DNA of 64,000 bases. Origin: Sphingobacteriaceae bacterium (GTDB lineage: Bacteria > Bacteroidota > Bacteroidia > B-17B0 > Aurantibacillaceae). Both the position numbers and the translations under genes were made by a program. The DNA lies in assembly GCA_016709575.1 (NCBI GenBank), contig JADJMM010000009.1, forward strand, positions 62,001 to 126,000. Direction: 5' to 3'. Position 1 is the first letter of the stretch. Every line of letters begins with the position of its first letter. Shown piece by piece: positions 57,930-64,000 of the stretch. A model generated the notes under the pieces. The model worked only from the letters and a program-made list of their open reading frames with translations. It was not told the origin of the DNA and ran no database searches.

Positions 57930-59093
57930 ATGCGTTTTATATCGGCAACATACATTTTCGACGGTAAACGGTTTTTAAATGACCGGCCTGTTTTGGTATT
58001 GGATGATAATGATTGTTTTCTTGAGTACCGGAAACGCAATAGCGTTGAAAAATCGAAAGTTGAGTTTTATGACGGCATTATTTGTCCCGGCTTTGTGAAT
58101 GCGCATTGCCATTTGGAATTAAGTCACATGAAAGGACTTATTGCAGAAGAAGGCAGGCTTTTGAATTTTGCGAAAGAGATTATTACTAAGAGAAGAACAT
58201 TTTCGAAAGAGCAAATTCAGGCAGGAATTGTGGAAGCGGATAAATTCATGTGGGAAAATGGTATTGTAGCTGTTGGAGACATTTCGAACACACCTGATAC
58301 ATTTGAAGTAAAGCAAAAGAGCCCGATTTTTTATCACACTTTTATTGAATTAATTGGCTTTAATCCTGAACATGCTGAAGGCGCTTTTGCTTTAGGAAAA
58401 GAATTACAACGTGGCGCGAGCCGAATGGATTTAATAAATTCATTGGTGCCACACGCCCCTTATTCTGTTTCAGAATCGTTGATGAAGAAAATTGCGGCAG
58501 ATGTTGAACATACAAAATATCCTGTGAGTATTCACAATCAGGAAAGCGCTCAGGAAGATTTGTTTTTTCAAAAGAAAGAGGGCGACTTTGTTGAACTATA
58601 TGATTTTTTAAAAATGCCAATCGACTTTTTTGAACCTAGCGAGCTTTCATCATTACAAACTTACTTGGCGCATTTAGGCAAATGCAGTAATTTATTATTA
58701 GTGCACAATACGTTTACAGAAAGTGAAGATATAGTTTGGGCGAATAACTTTTACCGTGAATTATATTGGTGTTTATGTCCGAATGCAAATTTGTATATCG
58801 AAAACACTTTACCTGAATTAAATAATTTCATAGCAGATAATTGTAGGATGGTTGTTGGTACAGATAGTTTAGCAAGCAATAATTCTTTGTCAATCACCAA
58901 CGAAATAAACGTGTTATTGAAATTTTATAGTTGGGCACAGATCGCAGACGTATTAAAGTGGGCCACCTATAACGGAGCGGAAGCCTTGGGAATTGAAGAT
59001 AGATTTGGAGGTTTTATTAAAGGGAAAAACGCCGGGATTAATTGCCTAAGTTATAACCGAAACCAATTGGTATTAGAGAAGAAATTGGCATAG
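57930..59093 (+). CDS. amidohydrolase (TRZ/ATZ type)
   Basis: 387 residues of the amidohydrolase superfamily. IICPGFVNAHCHLELSHMKG carries the metal His pair; VPHAPYSVSESL, VSIHNQESAQED, and MVVGTDSLASNNSLSITNEI supply further metal and catalytic residues. The HCHLELSH wording resembles aminodeoxyfutalosine deaminases of the menaquinone route, which would suit the polyprenyl synthase nearby, but other deaminases fit too. Cytoplasmic. Confidence 0.82.
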   Translation: MRFISATYIFDGKRFLNDRPVLVLDDNDCFLEYRKRNSVEKSKVEFYDGIICPGFVNAHCHLELSHMKGLIAEEGRLLNFAKEIITKRRTFSKEQIQAGIVEADKFMWENGIVAVGDISNTPDTFEVKQKSPIFYHTFIELIGFNPEHAEGAFALGKELQRGASRMDLINSLVPHAPYSVSESLMKKIAADVEHTKYPVSIHNQESAQEDLFFQKKEGDFVELYDFLKMPIDFFEPSELSSLQTYLAHLGKCSNLLLVHNTFTESEDIVWANNFYRELYWCLCPNANLYIENTLPELNNFIADNCRMVVGTDSLASNNSLSITNEINVLLKFYSWAQIADVLKWATYNGAEALGIEDRFGGFIKGKNAGINCLSYNRNQLVLEKKLA

Positions 59094-59095
59094 GT

Positions 59096-59113
59096 ATACC
59101 CTGTTTAGGGTAT
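59096..59113. promoter_or_regulatory. candidate operator of feoAB
   Basis: Perfect 7-bp inverted repeat ATACCCT-GTTT-AGGGTAT, 20 bases upstream of the -7 box TACCTTTA (59134-59141). It covers the -33 region, so binding would block the promoter. It is also close behind the amidohydrolase stop, but no T run follows, which disfavours a terminator. Confidence 0.5.
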
Positions 59114-59133
59114 GAAAAAAAGACCAAAAATTG

Positions 59134-59141
59134 TACCTTTA
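59134..59141 (+). promoter_or_regulatory. -7 box of feoAB
   Basis: TACCTTTA matches TAnnTTTG except the last base, five bases before the feoA ATG at 59147. Confidence 0.4.
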
Positions 59142-59146
59142 CCACA

Positions 59147-59368
59147 ATGAAAACCCTCGATAAATTAAAGATTGGAGAAAGTGGAATAATTAAAGCCCTT
59201 AATAAAAAGGACTTAGCTTTAAAACTTATCGAAATGGGTTGTTTTCCAGGCGAAAAAATTACACTTACCAAAATAGCTCCAATGGGCGATCCAATTGCAA
59301 TTGAAGTTTCGGGGTACGAATTAAGCATGCGAAAAGATGAAGCCTCAACAGTTGTGTTAGAGGATTAA
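59147..59368 (+). CDS. feoA: ferrous iron transport protein A
   Basis: SH3-like small cytoplasmic protein, 73 residues, thought to help FeoB. IGESGIIKALNKKDLALKL, EMGCFPGEKITLTKIAPMGDP and ELSMRKDEASTVVLE fit the family. Its stop is one base before the feoB ATG. Confidence 0.93.
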   Translation: MKTLDKLKIGESGIIKALNKKDLALKLIEMGCFPGEKITLTKIAPMGDPIAIEVSGYELSMRKDEASTVVLED

Positions 59369-59369
59369 C

Positions 59370-61385
59370 ATGGAAACCGCTTCTCCTAAAATAAAGACTA
59401 AACCAATTTCTGTTGCGCTTTTAGGAAATCCTAACTCAGGCAAAACAACTTTGTTTAATGCACTCACAGGTCTAAATCAAAAAACAGGAAATTATCCCGG
59501 CGTAACGGTCGACAAACATGTTGGTTCAACCAAAACAAATTCAGGACTTAAATTAGAGATTACTGATCTTCCGGGTACGTATAGCTTGTATCCAAAATCT
59601 TTAGACGAGGAAGTTGCTTGTAAAGTTTTATTGGGAAATGACATTGATGTAGCTGTTGTTGTTACAGATGCCTCTAATTTAAAACGCCATTTACTTTTAG
59701 CAACACAAGTGATCGATTTAAAAATCCCGGTGATTGTTGTTTTAAATATGATTGACGAAGCCGATGCTTTGGGATTAAAAATAAATAAAGAAGAACTAAG
59801 TCGTTTGTTAGGGGTAAAAATTGTTGCGGTTAATTCAAGAACGCATCAAGGCTTAGACGAGCTAAAAACAAAAATTACGGAAGCAATTGTATCCGAGAAT
59901 TTATTTCATGATGTAAACAAGCAAAATGATTTAGGTACAAGCGACTTCAAAAGCACAATTTCAAAACAATTTGAAAATGATGCAGAATATAAAACGAAAC
60001 TCAATGTTTTCGAGGAGAAAGACACCATTTACCGATTCAATGTTATTAATTATATTTTCACAAAGGCAATAACATTACCACAAACGGCTACAAGAGGTTT
60101 TTCGGAAAAGCTCGATAAATTTATGACACATCCTGTTTTTGGATATGGCATTTTACTGTTGGTGTTGTTTGTTGTGTTTCAATGTATTTTTTTCTTGGCG
60201 GAATTTCCAATGAATTGGATTGAAAGTTCGTTTTCGTTTTTAATGGAGAAAACGGCAGCAGCTTTACCAGCCGGACAATTAAGCGAATTAGTAGTGAATG
60301 GCGTTTTAGCAGGCATAAGCGGCGTTGTTATTTTTATCCCACAAATTGCGTTGTTGTTTTTCTTTATTGGTTTGTTAGAAGATTCGGGTTACATGGCACG
60401 TGTAAGTTTTATTATGGATAAAATTTTCAGACGCTTTGGCTTGAATGGAAAATCGGTAATTCCAATTGTTAGCGGTGTTGCTTGTGCAGTTCCTTCTATT
60501 TTAAGCACGCGCACTATCAGTAATTATAAAGAGCGATTAATTACTATTTTAATTCTTCCACTAATGAGTTGCTCCGCGCGCTTACCTGTTTATACTTTAC
60601 TAATTTCTTTAATGGTTCCTGATGATGCTGTACTTGGTATTTTTAATTTGAAAGGAATTATTTTACTAGGAATGTACTTACTGGGATTTGTCGCCACACT
60701 TGCTACAGCTTTCATTCTGAAATTAATTATAAAAACAAAGGAGAAAAGTTATTTCATAATGGAATTGCCTGTTTACCGAATGCCACAATGGCAAAGTATT
60801 GGTGTAATTGTAGTAGGAAAAGTAAAAGTGTTTTTATGGGAAGCCGGAAAAATAATTTTAGCAGTTTCAATTATCCTTTGGTTTTTGAGTTCACACGGGC
60901 CGGGCGATACATTTGAAAAAATAGATTCTAAATACGCAAACACACCTTCAACACCTGAAGCAACTAAACAAATGCAATCCGAAAAACTCGAAGCTTCATA
61001 CGCAGGATGGTTAGGAAAGAAAATCGAGCCCGTAATTGCGCCTCTTGGTTTCGATTGGAAAATAGGTATTGCGTTAATAACCTCTTTTGCAGCACGCGAA
61101 GTTTTTGTTGGAACCATGGCCACCATTTACAGCGCCAATGATTCTGAGAATGTAAGTTCTGTTCGTGAAAAATTAATAGTAGAAAAGGATTCTTCCGGTC
61201 AACCAAAATATTCTACCGCGGTTTGTTTGTCGCTTTTAGTGTTTTATGCTTTTGCTATGCAGTGTATGAGCACAATGGCGGTAGTGTTACGCGAAACTAA
61301 AAGCTGGAAATGGATGTGGGTACAATTGGTTTATATGACCGGCCTTGCGTATTTATCTTCCTTCGCTGTATATAACTTATTCTAG
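59370..61385 (+). CDS. feoB: ferrous iron transporter B
   Basis: Inner-membrane Fe2+ transporter with a GTPase domain, 671 residues. G1 LLGNPNSGKTTLFNALTG, G2 GNYPGVTVDKHVG, G3 ITDLPGTYSLYP, G4 LNMIDEAD. Then membrane domain with gate regions GVACAVPSILSTRTISNYKE and LMSCSARLPVYTLLIS. Full length and intact. The C-terminus overlaps the convergent YdcF gene by four bases. Confidence 0.96.
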   Translation: METASPKIKTKPISVALLGNPNSGKTTLFNALTGLNQKTGNYPGVTVDKHVGSTKTNSGLKLEITDLPGTYSLYPKSLDEEVACKVLLGNDIDVAVVVTDASNLKRHLLLATQVIDLKIPVIVVLNMIDEADALGLKINKEELSRLLGVKIVAVNSRTHQGLDELKTKITEAIVSENLFHDVNKQNDLGTSDFKSTISKQFENDAEYKTKLNVFEEKDTIYRFNVINYIFTKAITLPQTATRGFSEKLDKFMTHPVFGYGILLLVLFVVFQCIFFLAEFPMNWIESSFSFLMEKTAAALPAGQLSELVVNGVLAGISGVVIFIPQIALLFFFIGLLEDSGYMARVSFIMDKIFRRFGLNGKSVIPIVSGVACAVPSILSTRTISNYKERLITILILPLMSCSARLPVYTLLISLMVPDDAVLGIFNLKGIILLGMYLLGFVATLATAFILKLIIKTKEKSYFIMELPVYRMPQWQSIGVIVVGKVKVFLWEAGKIILAVSIILWFLSSHGPGDTFEKIDSKYANTPSTPEATKQMQSEKLEASYAGWLGKKIEPVIAPLGFDWKIGIALITSFAAREVFVGTMATIYSANDSENVSSVREKLIVEKDSSGQPKYSTAVCLSLLVFYAFAMQCMSTMAVVLRETKSWKWMWVQLVYMTGLAYLSSFAVYNLF

Positions 61386-62035
61386 TTTGTATCTTTAAAG
61401 TTAATGTGTTTGCCTTGTGTGCCTCTAAAGCGTTGCCATTTACTTTCTCTGTTGGGAAGTGCAACAAAAGTATCCAGTTTCAAATGTTTAAATTCTATTG
61501 GTGGTGTATCGTGAGATAAAGTACGAAGTGTATCAAACATACTTGGTAAAAATTCTACACCTTTAGTTCTTTTCTTACAGAATCTGTAAAGTAATTTGGT
61601 TTGAAAAATATCACTTGAAAGTGCTATCGAATTAAAACCTTTCGATTTTGCTAATTTATATCCATACCAAACATTTTCAGTACTATGCTCAGCTTTATCT
61701 TCAACTAAAACATGTTCTTCGGGCACGCCTAAAGCAACAGCATATTGTTTCATTATTTTGGCTTCTACATAAGGGGTATAAACAGCAGAGCCGCTCATTA
61801 TGATATTTTTTGTAAGACCTCTTTTATATAAGTGAACTGCCCAAATAACCCGCATCAACATGGGCTTATCCCACTGTGGTTCTTTAAAAGGAACACCAGG
61901 TACTATAACAGCATCATACTGAGGATGTTTTTTTAGTGAGCGCTTATACATTTTACTTGCTGATGGTGTAAAAAGTGAACAATACGAAAACAAAAGTATT
62001 GTTGCTAGAGAGCCGACTATTAGTTTTTTGTGCAT
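61382..62035 (-). CDS. YdcF/SanA-like DUF218 envelope protein
   Basis: 217 residues. An N-terminal hydrophobic segment (VGSLATILLFSYCSLF) is a membrane anchor or lipoprotein signal. DUF218 blocks: DAVIVPGVPFKEP, AVHLYKRGLTKNIIMSGSAV, EHVLVEDKAEHSTENVWYG, and SIALSSDIFQTKLLYRFCKK. The family has been linked to cell-wall or vancomycin tolerance in other bacteria; here the role is open. Confidence 0.82.
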   Translation of the reverse strand: MHKKLIVGSLATILLFSYCSLFTPSASKMYKRSLKKHPQYDAVIVPGVPFKEPQWDKPMLMRVIWAVHLYKRGLTKNIIMSGSAVYTPYVEAKIMKQYAVALGVPEEHVLVEDKAEHSTENVWYGYKLAKSKGFNSIALSSDIFQTKLLYRFCKKRTKGVEFLPSMFDTLRTLSHDTPPIEFKHLKLDTFVALPNRESKWQRFRGTQGKHINFKDTN

Positions 62036-62106
62036 AAAGGATTTGCCATAAAGATAGGTAGTTTCTAATAAAAAATTGTATTTTAGTCACAACAATAAAC
62101 CCTAAT

Positions 62107-63159
62107 ATGAAGAAACTTTTTTTAGCCTTGTTATGCGTATTTAACTATTCTCTGTTTTCGCAGGATACTGTTAAAGTGGCATCGCAACTTACGCCCGACC
62201 AACAAGCTGAAGCCGATTACAACTTCGGTTTAGAAAAACTAAAAGCTAACGATTACACTTCAGCTATCGATTTCTTTACAAAGAGTATAACAAACAAACC
62301 CACTTTTGATAAAGCGTTATATAATCGGGCGGTTGCATTAACCCAAGCTAAACGTTACGTAGAAGCTTGTTCTGACATTAATGCAGTTATTAAATTAACG
62401 CCACAAAATGCAGATGCTTATTTCACTAAGAGTTTGATTTTCTTCAATGAAGGAAAAAAGGATTCGCAATTAGTAGCGCTTGATAAGTGTATCGCCATAA
62501 ATTCTAATCATGCTGATGCGAGTTACTACAAAGGATTATTACTTTATGAAACCGGTGAATATAAAGCTGCTGTTGAAAGTTATGGGAAAGCCATTCTTGC
62601 GAAAGCAGATTACGCTTATGCGTATAACGATCGCGCAAGCGCAAAACGCGCATTAAATGATTTACCGGGCGCTATTGCAGATTATGAAAAAGCAATTAGT
62701 ATCGATCCAACTCAGGCATTTGTTTACAATAATTTGGGCTCTGCTTATCGCGAAAACAAAAATTTACCAAAAGCTATCGAGTCGTTCGATAAGGCACTTC
62801 AGGCGAATCCGAAATATGTCATCGCCCAAAATAACAGAGGCGCAGCTCGTCTTGAAAACGGAAGTACAAAAAACGCACAAACAGATTTTGAAGAAGTATT
62901 AAAGAAAGACCCGAATAATTCTTCTGCCTATAATGGACTTGCTTCTGTTTATATCAAAACAAAAGAGTACATGAAAGCAAAAGACATGGCCAACAAAGCG
63001 ATTCAACTCAATGCAAAAAACGGCCCGGCTTATTATAACCGTGGTATTGCCAGACAAATGTTGCGAGAGGATGAGGGGAGTTGCCAAGATTGGAAAAAAG
63101 CACTAGAATTGGGTGTGACTGCAGCTAAATCATTTATTAACGGAGACTGTAGCGAATAA
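62107..63159 (+). CDS. secreted tetratricopeptide-repeat protein
   Basis: 350 residues. Signal peptide (KKLFLALLCVFNYSLFSQ) then about eight TPRs, e.g. ALYNRAVALTQAKRYVEAC, ASYYKGLLLYETGEYKAAV and AFVYNNLGSAYRENKNLPKA. Likely a periplasmic scaffold. It lies 6 bases upstream of the OmpA/PD40 gene on the same strand, so the pair may form one envelope complex; this is inference. Confidence 0.85.
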   Translation: MKKLFLALLCVFNYSLFSQDTVKVASQLTPDQQAEADYNFGLEKLKANDYTSAIDFFTKSITNKPTFDKALYNRAVALTQAKRYVEACSDINAVIKLTPQNADAYFTKSLIFFNEGKKDSQLVALDKCIAINSNHADASYYKGLLLYETGEYKAAVESYGKAILAKADYAYAYNDRASAKRALNDLPGAIADYEKAISIDPTQAFVYNNLGSAYRENKNLPKAIESFDKALQANPKYVIAQNNRGAARLENGSTKNAQTDFEEVLKKDPNNSSAYNGLASVYIKTKEYMKAKDMANKAIQLNAKNGPAYYNRGIARQMLREDEGSCQDWKKALELGVTAAKSFINGDCSE

Positions 63160-63165
63160 TATATT

Positions 63166-64000
63166 ATGAAAAAACTATTATACATGCTTGCGCTTTTATC
63201 TTTACCGTTTTTCAATTTCGCTCAGCAGAATGTTGAATTCGAAAAAAGAATTTCCCTGATAAGAAGGATGAATTAAAAGAAGCAATTAAAGAAATTCGCG
63301 AAGGTGACGCTATTTGGGATATTAATCAGGCAAATATTTATCCTGTTGCAATTCCACATTACATTAAAGCACATAACTTTAATCCAAACAACGCGCTTTT
63401 AAATTATCGTTTAGGTGTAGCACATTTACAAACGCACGAGAAAAGTAAAGCCTATGATTTCATAATGAAAGCATATCAATTAAATCCAGCCGTTGATAAA
63501 AGAATCAGATTCTATACAGGATGGGTTTATCATTTGCGTTCAGAGTGGGAAAAAGCAATAACTGAATATCAAGGTTACGTAGCTACCCTTGGCGGAAAGG
63601 AAAAAGAAGAGTTAGAAAAAACAAATAAAAAAATTGAAGAATGTAAAACGGGATTAGAACTCGCGAAAAATCCGGTTCGTGTTTTTATTGATAACGTTGG
63701 TCCTGAAATTAATTCGTCATATAGCGATTACTCACCTGTAATCACAGCGGACCAAAGTATAATGATGTTTACTTCACGTCGCCCCGGCGGTGTTAGCGCA
63801 GGTTTAAGCGAAGAAGATAATTTACCATACGAAGATATTTGGATGTCAACTAAAAACGGCAAGAAATGGACAAACGCCCGAAACATCAGAACGCCGGTAA
63901 ATTTAGAATTACACAACGCCGCCATTTGTTTATCACCCGATGGACAAAAATTAGTTACTTATGATGGCGCCAGTAAAGGAGGAGATTTATTTATTTCTGA
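63166..64000 (+). CDS. OmpA/PD40-type outer-membrane protein, one frameshift, 3' end outside window
   Basis: N-terminal signal peptide (KKLLYMLALLSLPFFNFAQ), a TPR region (ALLNYRLGVAHLQTHEKS; IRFYTGWVYHLRSEWEKA), then WD40-like PD40 repeats (DYSPVITADQSIMMFTSRRP; GKKWTNARNIRTPVN; ICLSPDGQKLVTYDGASKG). The order TPR-PD40, usually ending in an OmpA domain, is typical of Bacteroidota PorE-like proteins; the OmpA part would be beyond base 64000. One A missing near 63249-63250 restores KRNFPDKKDELKEAI. A T9SS link is possible but unproved. Confidence 0.78.

Noticed and set aside
59112..59149. Short uORF MKKRPKIVPLPQ ending on the feoA ATG
   Set aside because: It contains the predicted -7 box, so it would not be transcribed, and it has no regulatory codon run.
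1..64000. tRNA, rRNA, CRISPR or IS elements
   Set aside because: Gaps are short and no cloverleaf, repeat array, transposase or terminal inverted repeats were seen.

Overview
The window is a low-GC, gene-dense stretch of a Bacteroidota chromosome (free-living, Flavobacteriales/Sphingobacteriales-like). The evidence is a type B type IX secretion C-terminal domain, a TonB-dependent receptor, signal peptides and lipoboxes of Bacteroidota style, weak ribosome binding sites, and promoters of the TTG-N20-TAnnTTTG type. No rRNA, tRNA, CRISPR array, prophage or insertion sequence was seen.

Layout. 0-12 kb: the 3' part of a TonB receptor, a WD40-caspase protein, a TPM protein, hutU, a DUF5522 miniprotein, a porin, murI and a gamma-carbonic anhydrase-like protein. 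11.7-23.7 kb: a sulfur island. It holds a His-rich outer-membrane protein, an Rrf2 regulator, and a long co-directional operon: siroheme sulfite reductase, SUMT, DUF2490, precorrin-2 dehydrogenase, TauE/SafE, ferredoxin-NADP reductase, OsmC, MetZ-like sulfhydrylase, APS reductase, cysD, cysN. Together these convert sulfate to APS, sulfite, sulfide and homocysteine, and make the siroheme and reducing power needed. 23.8-47 kb: an FMN glutamate synthase-like protein, photolyase, lysS, a T9SS cargo protein, kup, a TPR histidine kinase, comM, trigger factor, an esterase, a carotenoid/retinol-type oxidoreductase, a DUF5686 protein, lptB and an alpha/beta hydrolase. 47-64 kb: a half-length ALDH, trmH, patatin, M3 peptidase, a small accessory patch with a HigBA module, a SpoIIE phosphatase, polyprenyl synthase, rlmN, an amidohydrolase, feoAB, YdcF, a TPR protein and an OmpA/PD40 protein running off the end.

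The most interesting signal is the control region of the sulfur operon. A matching dyad lies upstream of both the Rrf2 gene and the operon. A promoter is followed by a short ORF encoding MMMWMCCC..., then an intrinsic terminator whose 5' arm can instead pair with the end of the short ORF. This is the layout of a cysteine/methionine-sensing peptide-leader attenuator. A second short ORF with five consecutive Cys codons (MKAYTQIKYCCCCCMIML) starts directly after the sulfite reductase stop and precedes SUMT.

Caveat: about 19 genes carry single-base frameshifts, mostly one-base losses in homopolymers, with family residues continuing in the next frame. They are densest at 11.5-19.4 kb. I read them as probable sequencing errors and annotate each as one gene across the break.
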